Source: an uncultured Clostridium sp.
GTDB taxonomy: Bacteria > Bacillota > Clostridia > Lachnospirales > Lachnospiraceae
Direction: 5' to 3'
DNA: 7,435 nt
NCBI GenBank assembly: GCA_900551135.1
Contig: URUX01000121.1
Coordinates: 1 to 7,435, forward strand
Shown in pieces: positions 1 through 6,450 of the stretch. Below the pieces are notes generated by a model. That model did not search any database. It worked only from the letters and a program-made list of their open reading frames with translations, and was not told the DNA's origin. A program made the position numbers and the translations under genes. Position 1 is the first letter of the stretch. Each line of letters starts with the position of its first letter.

Positions 1-1273
1 CTTTATTCGTATTGAGCGAATAAAGCCATACCAAAACCATGCTCTTATCCTGGGACTTGAACTGTGGCTGACGGTTGATTGTCCAGGAAAGATACCAGTT
101 GTTGGTGCTGTCCTTAACGGTTACAATACCGCCGGTCGTTACCTTTCCAGAGCGTGGGTCGCGTTTGCAGACATTCATAATATGCCGGATGATCTCCTCG
201 TTGGATGTCGCTACGGTTGCACTCATCCAGTTGGTGGCATCGATATTGCTGCAGAAGACATCCGGATTCCCGAACTCTCCATGCTCGGCTTGGGCGGCGA
301 TGGCCTTCCACATATCCCACGATTCGCCGCAGCCGTTGTGAATGACAGACAAGTCCGGGGCGTGGGTCTGGTCGCCGTAACAGGAAGTATCGGTGCAGCA
401 ACCGTTGGTAATGAATACGAGATCATCCTCAATCAGGTCAATGCTCTGCTCCTTACCGTCTTTTACATAAAGGATCTGCTTTGCAATTTTCTTATCGCCC
501 TCGGTTTGGATTATGACATTTTTTACGTCCATACCGTACTCAATTTGCACGCCGTGATTCTCCAGATATTTTACCAGAGGCAGGATCATACTCTCATACT
601 GGTTGTATTTGGTGAAACGCAAGGCGCTGAAATCCGGCAAGCCGTCAATATGATGCACATAGCGGCAAAGGTAACGCTTCATTTCCAAAGCGCTGTGCCA
701 GTTTTCAAAGGCAAACATGGTACGCCAGTAAAGCCAGAAATTGGAATCCAGAACTTCATGGTCAAAGACATCTGTAATCCGTTTATTCTCCAGGGCCTCA
801 TCAGGAGTAAAGAACAATTCCATGATTTCCATGGCGCCCTTGTCAGAAATGGAAAATTTGCCGTCAGTATGGGCGTCCTGGCCTCTGTTTACCGTAGCGC
901 GGCAGAGGGAATAATTGGGATCATCTTTATTGAGCCAATAGTATTCATCCAGTACAGAGACGCCTTCTGTTTCGATAGATGGGATGGAACGGAACAGATC
1001 CCACATACATTCAAAATGGTTGTCCATTTCCCGTCCGCCTCTCATTACATAGCCGACATTTTCAAATTTCCATCCGTCGCATGCGCCGCCAGGAAGGGAT
1101 TCTTTTTCAAGAATGTGGATATGCTCCCCTTTCATCTGTCCGTCCCGGACCAGATAACAGGCTGCCGCCAAAGCAGCAAGGCCGCTTCCTACGATATATG
1201 CAGACTTTCCATCAACGCCTTCCGGTTTTCTGGGCCGTGCAAATGCTTCATAGTTTCCGCTTGAATAATACAT
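1..1273 (-). CDS. ohyA: Oleate hydratase (MCRA family), 3' end outside the window
   Basis: FAD-dependent hydratase that adds water across the cis-9 double bond of oleic and related unsaturated fatty acids to give 10-hydroxy fatty acids; the family was formerly called myosin-cross-reactive antigen. An unbroken frame of 424 codons runs off the left edge; family members are roughly 560-590 residues, so about a quarter, including part of the fatty acid-binding region, is missing. Visible: the N-terminal FAD-binding Rossmann motif GSGLAA at residues 29-34 with an acidic residue (E56) ending the second strand; the family motif RGGREM at 78-83, in which E82 corresponds to the water-activating Glu; and EMKRY at 197-201, in which Y201 corresponds to the catalytic Tyr (numbering agrees with S. 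aureus OhyA as I remember it). The start is fixed by AGGAGGT at 1281-1287, 7 nt upstream. It lies downstream of, and codirectional with, a TetR regulator. No damage is seen. Confidence 0.95.
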   Translation of the reverse strand, partial: MYYSSGNYEAFARPRKPEGVDGKSAYIVGSGLAALAAACYLVRDGQMKGEHIHILEKESLPGGACDGWKFENVGYVMRGGREMDNHFECMWDLFRSIPSIETEGVSVLDEYYWLNKDDPNYSLCRATVNRGQDAHTDGKFSISDKGAMEIMELFFTPDEALENKRITDVFDHEVLDSNFWLYWRTMFAFENWHSALEMKRYLCRYVHHIDGLPDFSALRFTKYNQYESMILPLVKYLENHGVQIEYGMDVKNVIIQTEGDKKIAKQILYVKDGKEQSIDLIEDDLVFITNGCCTDTSCYGDQTHAPDLSVIHNGCGESWDMWKAIAAQAEHGEFGNPDVFCSNIDATNWMSATVATSNEEIIRHIMNVCKRDPRSGKVTTGGIVTVKDSTNNWYLSWTINRQPQFKSQDKSMVLVWLYSLNTNK

Positions 1274-1308
1274 AAACCGTACCTCCTGTAAGTTTGTTTG
1301 ATAGCTAC

Positions 1309-1337
1309 AGGGTAACAGATTTCGGAATATGCCTCAA
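1309..1337 (-). promoter_or_regulatory. Possible promoter of the oleate hydratase gene
   Basis: On the minus strand a TTGAGG box (1332-1337) is followed after 17 bp by TACCCT (1309-1314), which keeps only the T, A and final T of a -10 box. A start near 1302 would leave a leader of about 30 nt containing the AGGAGGT site. The match is weak; ohyA could instead be read through from the regulator's promoter. Confidence 0.3.
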
Positions 1338-1345
1338 TAAACAGA

Positions 1346-1382
1346 AATCCCGCCATGATAAGAAACTTATCACAGCAGGATT
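1346..1382 (-). terminator. Imperfect 37-bp palindrome after the TetR gene: terminator or operator
   Basis: The two arms mirror each other around position 1364: AATCC/GGATT outside (1346-1350, 1378-1382), three mismatched and two paired positions in the middle, then a perfect TGATAAG-AAA-CTTATCA core (1356-1372). In total 14 of 17 positions pair. It begins 17 nt after the regulator's stop codon. Read on the minus strand the hairpin is followed by TCTGTTTATT, a T-rich but not continuous tail, so it is a fair weak terminator for the regulator gene. Read on the plus strand it is followed by A-rich sequence, so it would not terminate there. The 17-bp perfect core also has the form of a TetR-type operator, just upstream of the possible ohyA promoter. 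Confidence 0.5.
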
Positions 1383-1399
1383 AAGTGTAAAAAAATTTA

Positions 1400-1981
1400 T
1401 CATTCCGGCAGTTTTGATGGAGATCCGCCTGAGGAAAAGTGATTCAGTGCAGATGCAATATTGCCCTGCATAAGAAGAGCCAGACGTTCGATTAAAAGTT
1501 CCGGATCATCCTTCATTTCTCCCCGAATCCAGTCCAGCATAAGCCCGACAAAGCCGTATTTATAGAAATGGGCGATAAATTCCTTATCTTTCCGGCATAC
1601 ATTCAGTCCGGCAGCCTGTTCTTCGACCACTCCAATCAGCAAATCATAGGTAAGGCGGTACAGGTACCGTTCGATTTGTTCCCGGCTGACCGAACGATAC
1701 ACATTGAGAACAAAGGGTTTATTTTCCAAAACTGCCTGGAAAATCTGCAGAAAGCCCTGCTGCCAGGTACTGTAAGTCTTTTTTCCAGCCAGAGCCTGTC
1801 TGGCGTCTTCCTCACAGACCCATTCCACCAGATCGTAAATATCTTTAAAATGATAATAAAAGGTCATACGGTTAATACCGCAGTCGTCTGTTAAATCCGA
1901 AATGGTAATTTTATCTAACGGTTTTTTTAACAGCATTTTTTTCAGAGAAGCTTCCAGAGCCCGTTTGGTGATTTGAGACAT
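1400..1981 (-). CDS. TetR/AcrR-family transcriptional regulator
   Basis: A 193-residue DNA-binding repressor or activator of normal TetR length. The N-terminal domain carries the typical helix-turn-helix at about residues 25-46 (ITISDLTDDCGINRMTFYYHF), with the family hallmark FYYHFKD followed by the linker helix DIYDLVEWV. The C-terminal half has the pattern HFYKYGFVGLMLDWI (138-152) followed by DDPELL, seen in the DhaS-like group of TetR regulators that is common in Clostridia; its ligand cannot be read from the sequence. The start is supported by an AAGGA-type site in the short leader (1988-1993). The gene is divergent from the ABC exporter operon and codirectional with ohyA, so both are candidate targets. 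The ligand could be a fatty acid or another amphiphile, but this is inference from position only. Family assignment is secure. Confidence 0.93.
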   Translation of the reverse strand: MSQITKRALEASLKKMLLKKPLDKITISDLTDDCGINRMTFYYHFKDIYDLVEWVCEEDARQALAGKKTYSTWQQGFLQIFQAVLENKPFVLNVYRSVSREQIERYLYRLTYDLLIGVVEEQAAGLNVCRKDKEFIAHFYKYGFVGLMLDWIRGEMKDDPELLIERLALLMQGNIASALNHFSSGGSPSKLPE

Positions 1982-2012
1982 AAGATTATCCTTTCTCCAT
2001 AATTTGAACTAT

Positions 2013-2040
2013 CAGGATTATAACACGAAAGAAAATCCTG
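2013..2040. promoter_or_regulatory. Inverted repeat over the TetR promoter, candidate operator
   Basis: CAGGATT (2013-2019) and AATCCTG (2034-2040) are perfect 7-bp inverted arms separated by 14 bp. The left arm overlaps the regulator's -10 box and the right arm abuts its -35 box, so a protein bound here would block the promoter. This is the usual layout for TetR autoregulation. Binding itself is inferred. Confidence 0.45.
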
Positions 2041-2046
2041 TGTAAA
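2017..2046 (-). promoter_or_regulatory. Promoter of the TetR regulator gene
   Basis: On the minus strand TTTACA (2041-2046, five of six -35 consensus bases) is followed after 18 bp by a perfect TATAAT (2017-2022). The expected start near 2010 gives a leader of about 30 nt before the ATG at 1981. This is the best sigma-A-type promoter in the window. Confidence 0.7.
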
Positions 2047-2066
2047 TGCAAGAAAAACTTTTTATT

Positions 2067-2101
2067 TTTTGAAGAAAGCCACAGAGGACTATCGTTATAA
2101 G
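2067..2101 (+). promoter_or_regulatory. Probable promoter region of the ABC exporter operon
   Basis: The exporter operon must start in the 2041-2136 stretch. Candidate -10 boxes are TATCGT (2090-2095), with TTTTGA (2067-2072) 17 bp upstream, and TATAAG (2096-2101), which has no good -35 at normal distance. Neither is convincing, consistent with a weak or activated promoter. The stretch is A/T-rich and repeats ACTATC...TTATAA from the regulator's promoter. Confidence 0.3.
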
Positions 2102-2136
2102 AAAAAGAAACGGATGACAACAGGAGGATAAATCGG

Positions 2137-3555
2137 ATGAGTGAAAAAGATAGAGAACAGGATATTGACAGACAAATGGAAGAACTTTTAAAGGAATCCC
2201 CAGCCGGGAAAAAGCGCAGAAAAAACAGAATCCCTATGAGCAGGAAGAAAAAAACAGTGATTGGGTGCGTGGGTGCCGCTGCAGTCCTGTTACTGGGCAT
2301 GAAGCTGTTTGGGGGAACAAAAGAGACAGTGCCTGTGGTTCAGACGGCGTCTCTGGAAAAGGGCAGTATCCAGAATATTTTATCTGTCAGCGGCCCGGTT
2401 TCCGGTACGGACAGCGTAGATGTGGTGTCCAATATTCATGCGAAAATAAAAAATATCGCGGTAAAAGAGGGGGATCGGGTGACAGAAGGCCAGCTTTTAG
2501 CAGAGGTAGATGATTCGGATTTATTGAAAGAACTGGAAATAGCCCAAAATTCCTATGATTTGGCAGTTGCACAGAAGGAAGAGAAGCTTCGGGATACAAA
2601 AACCGGATATGGAAAGGCCCTGCAGGATTATGAGGCTGCTCAGGCCAATTATAACCGGCAGAGCATTCTGGCTCAGGCAGGCGGCATTTCGGCAGTAGAA
2701 CTGGAGCAGGCCGCTAACGCCCTGGCAGACGCAAAACGGGCGGTAGACGGGTATACTCTGGAAAATGGCCAGGTAGTAACTGACAAATCCTATGATTTAC
2801 AGATTAAAAATGCCCAGTATAACCTGGATAAAGCCAGAGAAAATGCGGAAGAGGCCAGAATCAAAGCGCCTATTTCCGGAACGGTGGTAAGAGTCAACAG
2901 CAAGATGGGGCAGTTTGCAGATAAGCCTGATGAAAATGAGCCTATCTTTATTATCGAAAACCTGGATACTCTGGAATTGGAGATTAAAATCAGCGAATAT
3001 TCCATAGGTAAGGTGAAAACGGGACAGAAGGCAGAGATTACAGCCGATATTTTAGGCGGAGAAAGCGTACAGGGAGAAGTAGTATCCATTTCGCCGACAG
3101 GTGAAGAAAAAGGCGGCGGTTCAACAGAACGCGTAATACCGACAGTTATCCGCGTAATGGACAGCAATACCAAGCTGATTGCAGGAATTACGGCCAAAGC
3201 TGCCATTGTGCTGGAAGAGGCGCAGGATACCTGGGTAGTTCCTATTTCTGCCCTGCATACCGCACCAGATGGAACGGTTTCCATTGTAACTGTGGAAAAC
3301 AACATGTGCCGTATGATACCGGTAACAACGGGTATTGAAAGTGATATCAGCGTGGAAATTGCCCCGGCAGAGGGAGCAGAATTAATGGAAGGAATGACTT
3401 ATATCGTTACACCGGATGCTGCACTGACAGAAGGTGCTAATGTGACGGCAGTTCCATCAGCAGGTTCAGGGGCAGCAGCGGCTGACAGTACGGAGGAAAC
3501 GTCAGAAGAAGAGAGCATGGCAGAAACTGAAACCAGTTCTGCGGAGACAGAATAG
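2137..3555 (+). CDS. ABC exporter membrane-fusion (HlyD/MacA/YknX-like) adaptor
   Basis: A 472-residue adaptor that links the ABC permease to the cell exterior or carries substrate in the extracytoplasmic space. The first 39 residues are charged and cytoplasmic, with a basic cluster KKRRKNR (25-31), then one membrane anchor at about 40-58. Next come the first half of a lipoyl/barrel-sandwich domain (about 95-129, KEGDRVTEGQLLAEV), a long helical hairpin (about 130-240) rich in Ala, Gln and charged residues, the second lipoyl half (IKAPISGTVVRV, 242-253), and beta-barrel and membrane-proximal domains (about 275-440). It ends in a low-complexity tail of Ser, Thr, Ala and Glu (441-472) that is not part of the conserved fold. 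AGGAGG at 2122-2127 lies 9 nt before the ATG. First gene of the exporter operon; a substrate cannot be assigned. Confidence 0.92.
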   Translation: MSEKDREQDIDRQMEELLKESPAGKKRRKNRIPMSRKKKTVIGCVGAAAVLLLGMKLFGGTKETVPVVQTASLEKGSIQNILSVSGPVSGTDSVDVVSNIHAKIKNIAVKEGDRVTEGQLLAEVDDSDLLKELEIAQNSYDLAVAQKEEKLRDTKTGYGKALQDYEAAQANYNRQSILAQAGGISAVELEQAANALADAKRAVDGYTLENGQVVTDKSYDLQIKNAQYNLDKARENAEEARIKAPISGTVVRVNSKMGQFADKPDENEPIFIIENLDTLELEIKISEYSIGKVKTGQKAEITADILGGESVQGEVVSISPTGEEKGGGSTERVIPTVIRVMDSNTKLIAGITAKAAIVLEEAQDTWVVPISALHTAPDGTVSIVTVENNMCRMIPVTTGIESDISVEIAPAEGAELMEGMTYIVTPDAALTEGANVTAVPSAGSGAAAADSTEETSEEESMAETETSSAETE

Positions 3556-3565
3556 GGGGCATTTT

Positions 3566-4390
3566 ATGAAAGGGAAATGGAAACTGCCCTGGAAGCAGAA
3601 AGAACTGCCCCCCTATCTGACGGAGACTGTACAGGAGGATTTAATCCGACTGGAAAATCTGGTAAAGATTTACGATACGGGGGTCATTAAAGTATTAGGC
3701 TTAAAAAAAATTAACCTGACCATCAAACGGGGAGAATTTGTAGCGATTATGGGACAGTCCGGTTCGGGAAAATCCACCCTGATGAATATTTTAGGCTGTC
3801 TGGATCGTCCCACGCTGGGACATTATTATTTGGACGGGGTTGATACGGCAGAATTAACTCCCAATGAACTTTCCGATATCCGGAACCGGAAAATCGGATT
3901 TGTATTCCAGTCCTTTAATCTGATTTCCAGAACTTCAGCAGTAAAGAACGTGGAAATTCCCATGATTTATGCCCGCAGATCCAAGAAGGAGAGACGGGAG
4001 AGGGCGCTGGTTCTGTTAGAAAAGGTAGGACTTGGAAAACGGTTTGAACATATGCCAAACGAACTGTCCGGAGGACAGAGACAAAGGGTTGCCATTGCCA
4101 GAGCCCTTGCCAATGAACCGCCGCTGATTCTGGCAGATGAACCTACCGGAAACCTGGATACGGCGTCTTCCATTGAAATTATGGAGATTTTCAGCGAACT
4201 TCACAGAGAGGGGGCTACGGTAGTTGTAGTTACCCATGAGGAAAACATTGCTGCATTTACTCACCGGATTATCCGGTTTCAGGACGGAAACGTAGTCAGC
4301 GATGAGAAAAATCCCAACCCTGTAGTTACCGGCCATGAAAATCATATGGAAGGGCTTTATCATGTCCATGAAGCCGGAAAGGAGGCCTGA
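3566..4390 (+). CDS. ABC transporter ATPase, MacB/YknY/LolD type
   Basis: A 274-residue nucleotide-binding subunit that powers the FtsX-type permease encoded next. All catalytic motifs are intact: Walker A GQSGSGKST (63-71), Q-loop Q115 in GFVFQSFNL, signature LSGGQ (167-171), Walker B LILADE with catalytic E192, D-loop NLD (196-198) and switch His H224 in VVVVTHE. The arrangement GFVFQSFNL...ADEPTGNLD is typical of the MacB/LolD/FtsE group of mechanotransmission exporters. It is longer than a minimal subunit of about 225-230 residues: a 25-residue basic and proline-containing N-terminal extension precedes the fold, and a C-terminal tail (249-274) holds four histidines (257, 260, 266, 268). 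The start lies 10 bp after the adaptor's stop codon; a G-rich site (3554-3559) overlaps that stop and suggests translational coupling. Confidence 0.96.
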   Translation: MKGKWKLPWKQKELPPYLTETVQEDLIRLENLVKIYDTGVIKVLGLKKINLTIKRGEFVAIMGQSGSGKSTLMNILGCLDRPTLGHYYLDGVDTAELTPNELSDIRNRKIGFVFQSFNLISRTSAVKNVEIPMIYARRSKKERRERALVLLEKVGLGKRFEHMPNELSGGQRQRVAIARALANEPPLILADEPTGNLDTASSIEIMEIFSELHREGATVVVVTHEENIAAFTHRIIRFQDGNVVSDEKNPNPVVTGHENHMEGLYHVHEAGKEA

Positions 4391-4392
4391 AT

Positions 4393-5604
4393 ATGCTGCT
4401 TGAAAATATGTCTATGGCATTTCATGCCATTAAAGCCAATAAAATGAGAGCATTTCTGACTATGCTTGGAATTATTATCGGCATTGGTTCCGTAATATCC
4501 ATTGTTTCTATTGGAGATACCATGAGAAGCATGTTTACCGATCTGTATAAAGATGTAGGCCTTACCCAGGCGTTTATTTCCATCGGATACTGGATAGACG
4601 ATGTCCACCAAAGCGATTACTTTACTCTGGACGATTTGGACCGGATTGAAGAGGTGTTTGGTGATGAAATTGCTTATATTGACAGCAATGCCTACGCCAC
4701 CTCCAAGGTTCAGGCCGGAAGGGTCACTATGGATTTTGAATTTACAGGGATAGACTATAATTACATGGATGTGCAGCCTGTAACTATGGTGGCGGGTCGC
4801 TATCTCAACGAAGGCGATATTTTGGGAAGAAAGAAAAATATTGTCATAGAAGAACAGAGCGCTATTAACCTGTTTGGAACGGCAGATGCAGTGGGAAAGA
4901 CCGTCCGTACTACCATTTACGGAAATACAGACGAATACAATATAGTAGGTGTTTATCGAAAGGAAATGAGTCCATTTATGGCGCTTATGATGGGGAGCGG
5001 AGGAGACACGGGAAAGGCGTTTATTCCCTATACGATTCTGACCTGGCCTAATGATTACTTTTATGCCTGTCATGTCTTTGCAGAAGATGGTGTAGATTTA
5101 CCGGATTTCTTCAATCGTCTGAACCATTTTATTGCCAAAATGAAAGGAAGGGCTCCGGAAGACTATTTTGTTCAGACAGCCATTGACGAGATGGCAAGTG
5201 TGGACAGCGTGATGGGAGGCATTTCCGCCGCAGTAGGAGGGATTGCCGCAATTTCCCTTTTAGTAGGAGGGATTGGCATTATGAATATTATGCTGGTATC
5301 CGTGACAGAACGTACCAGGGAAATTGGTATTCGAAAGGCCCTGGGAGCCAGAACCAGGGATGTGCTGATCCAGTTTCTGACCGAGTCGGCTCTTCTGTCC
5401 GCTTTCGGAGGAATTTTGGGAGTGACCCTGTCAGTAGGACTGGTAAGTCTGGGCGGCATGGCTTTTGGAATACCGGTAGTAGTAAAGCCGGGAGTTGTGA
5501 TAATGGCAGTTTCCTTTTCCGCTGTGGTTGGGATTTTCTTCGGCCTGTATCCGGCGTCGAAGGCTGCAAAAGCAGACCCTATCGACGCCCTGAGATATGA
5601 ATAA
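4393..5604 (+). CDS. ABC transporter permease, MacB/FtsX family
   Basis: A 403-residue membrane subunit. Its layout is the MacB one: a short N-terminal amphipathic stretch, transmembrane helix 1 at about 18-40 (glycine- and isoleucine-rich), a large extracytoplasmic MacB-type domain (about 41-275), then an FtsX domain with three helices at about 277-302, 330-355 and 364-387. Between helices 2 and 3 lies the conserved cytoplasmic motif ERTREIGIRKALGAR (306-320), which contacts the ATPase. The C-terminus GLYPASKAAKADPIDALRYE is the standard ending of this family. In Gram-positive bacteria such pumps export peptides, antibiotics or lipids without an outer-membrane channel. The ribosome binding site AAAGGAGG (4378-4385) lies inside the end of the ATPase gene and the start is 2 bp after its stop, so the two are coupled. 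It is the last gene of the operon. Confidence 0.95.
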   Translation: MLLENMSMAFHAIKANKMRAFLTMLGIIIGIGSVISIVSIGDTMRSMFTDLYKDVGLTQAFISIGYWIDDVHQSDYFTLDDLDRIEEVFGDEIAYIDSNAYATSKVQAGRVTMDFEFTGIDYNYMDVQPVTMVAGRYLNEGDILGRKKNIVIEEQSAINLFGTADAVGKTVRTTIYGNTDEYNIVGVYRKEMSPFMALMMGSGGDTGKAFIPYTILTWPNDYFYACHVFAEDGVDLPDFFNRLNHFIAKMKGRAPEDYFVQTAIDEMASVDSVMGGISAAVGGIAAISLLVGGIGIMNIMLVSVTERTREIGIRKALGARTRDVLIQFLTESALLSAFGGILGVTLSVGLVSLGGMAFGIPVVVKPGVVIMAVSFSAVVGIFFGLYPASKAAKADPIDALRYE

Positions 5605-5656
5605 AAGGTAACCGTTCGCTGTAAGCGGGCAAGAAGATGCATGGCTGAACGGTTAC
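5600..5656 (-). terminator. Probable terminator of the thi operon within the palindromic element
   Basis: Read on the minus strand, the 10-bp stem formed by 5647-5656 and 5608-5617 is followed by CTTTTATT, so it can act as a factor-independent terminator after thiD, although the 29-nt loop is large and the T-run short. On the plus strand the stem is followed by AATAAAAG, with no T-run, so termination of the exporter operon here is less likely. Confidence 0.4.
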
Positions 5657-5664
5657 AATAAAAG
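5600..5664. repeat. 49-bp palindromic element flanked by 8-bp direct repeats (MITE/REP-like)
   Basis: GTAACCGTTC (5608-5617) and GAACGGTTAC (5647-5656) are perfect 10-bp terminal inverted repeats around a 29-nt centre. Immediately outside them stand two identical 8-bp direct repeats, AATAAAAG, at 5600-5607 and 5657-5664. This is the form of a very small transposed element with its target-site duplication, or of a mobile palindromic repeat. It occupies nearly the whole gap between the permease stop codon and thiD: the left direct repeat contains the permease stop codon (5602-5604) and the right one ends just before the thiD stop. It has no coding capacity. Its origin as a mobile element is inferred; only copies elsewhere in the genome would prove it. 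Confidence 0.55.
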
Positions 5665-6450
5665 TTATCTGCTTAACAGATATCCATGATCCATGGGGCC
5701 GCGCCCTTTTCCCAGATCCAGCATGGCGGAAAGGGCGCCGGAAAGGTAGGATTTTGCATTGGTTACAGAAGTGTTTAAATCAAATCCTTTGGCCAGGTTT
5801 GCTGCAATAGCGCTGGATAAGGTACATCCGGTTCCGTGGGTATTGGGATTGGAGATGCGTTCTCCAAAGAACCAGGTAAGCTGTCCCTGGGAATAAAGCA
5901 GATCGTTGGCATCCTGGATAAGATGGCCTCCTTTTAACAGGACAGCGCATCCGCATTCCTCACTGATTTTTCTGGCTGCTGACTCCATATGCTGTTTATC
6001 AGAGATTGCCATGCCGGACAAAACTTCTGCCTCCGGTATATTGGGCGTAATCATGGCAGCCAGGGGAAACAGCCGGTTTTTCAGGGAAGCTACGGCTTCC
6101 GACTGCATTAAAGCGGAACCGGAGGTGGATACCATCACAGGGTCTACTACAATGTTTCCGGCCTGATAAAAGGAAAGCCGTTCGGCAATCACATCAATCA
6201 GCCGGGAATTGGAAACCATACCGATTTTGACGGCATCAGGATAAATATCGGTAAAAATCATATCCAGCTGTTTTTTTAGGAATTCCGGAGAAACTTCTAA
6301 AATTCCATCTACTCCGGTAGTGTTCTGAGCGGTGAGTGCAGTAATGGCGCTCATGCCATATACGCCGTTCATGATCATGGTTTTTAAATCAGCCTGAATA
6401 CCGGCTCCGCCGCTGCAGTCGCTTCCGGCAATTGATAAAACAGTTTTCAT
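5665..6450 (-). CDS. thiD: Hydroxymethylpyrimidine/phosphomethylpyrimidine kinase ThiD
   Basis: A cytoplasmic 261-residue kinase of the ribokinase fold that phosphorylates HMP, then HMP phosphate, to HMP pyrophosphate, the pyrimidine substrate of ThiE. Length is normal for the family. Signatures: AGSDCSGGAGIQADLKT at 8-24 (pyrimidine-binding loop, with Cys where Ser is common), ALTAQNTTGV (38-47), VDPVMVSTSG (102-111), TPNIPEAEVL (135-144), KGGH (173-176), and the anion-hole motif GTGCT (206-210) with the active-site C209. The ATG overlaps the thiE stop codon by 4 bp (ATGA), and AGGAGG (6458-6463) lies 7 nt upstream inside thiE, so translation is coupled. Last gene of the thiM-thiE-thiD operon. 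Pyridoxal kinases share the fold, but the operon and motifs favour ThiD. Confidence 0.96.
   Translation of the reverse strand: MKTVLSIAGSDCSGGAGIQADLKTMIMNGVYGMSAITALTAQNTTGVDGILEVSPEFLKKQLDMIFTDIYPDAVKIGMVSNSRLIDVIAERLSFYQAGNIVVDPVMVSTSGSALMQSEAVASLKNRLFPLAAMITPNIPEAEVLSGMAISDKQHMESAARKISEECGCAVLLKGGHLIQDANDLLYSQGQLTWFFGERISNPNTHGTGCTLSSAIAANLAKGFDLNTSVTNAKSYLSGALSAMLDLGKGRGPMDHGYLLSR

Noticed and set aside
1..25. CTTTATTCG...CGAATAAAG inverted repeat at the left edge
   Set aside because: It is inside the oleate hydratase coding frame, which reads through it with a family-like sequence; a terminator here would be mid-gene.
116..128. 13-bp match to 5648-5660 (AACGGTTACAATA)
   Set aside because: A single 13-bp match within a window of this size is about what chance gives, and this copy is in coding sequence without the second terminal repeat.
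182..1264. Long open frame of 360 codons on the plus strand
   Set aside because: It lies wholly antisense to the well-conserved oleate hydratase frame, has no recognisable domain, and the minus-strand protein shows family motifs throughout.
4360..5073. Open frame of 237 codons on the minus strand
   Set aside because: Antisense to the MacB-type permease, whose own frame is intact and typical; the antisense product resembles no family I recognise.
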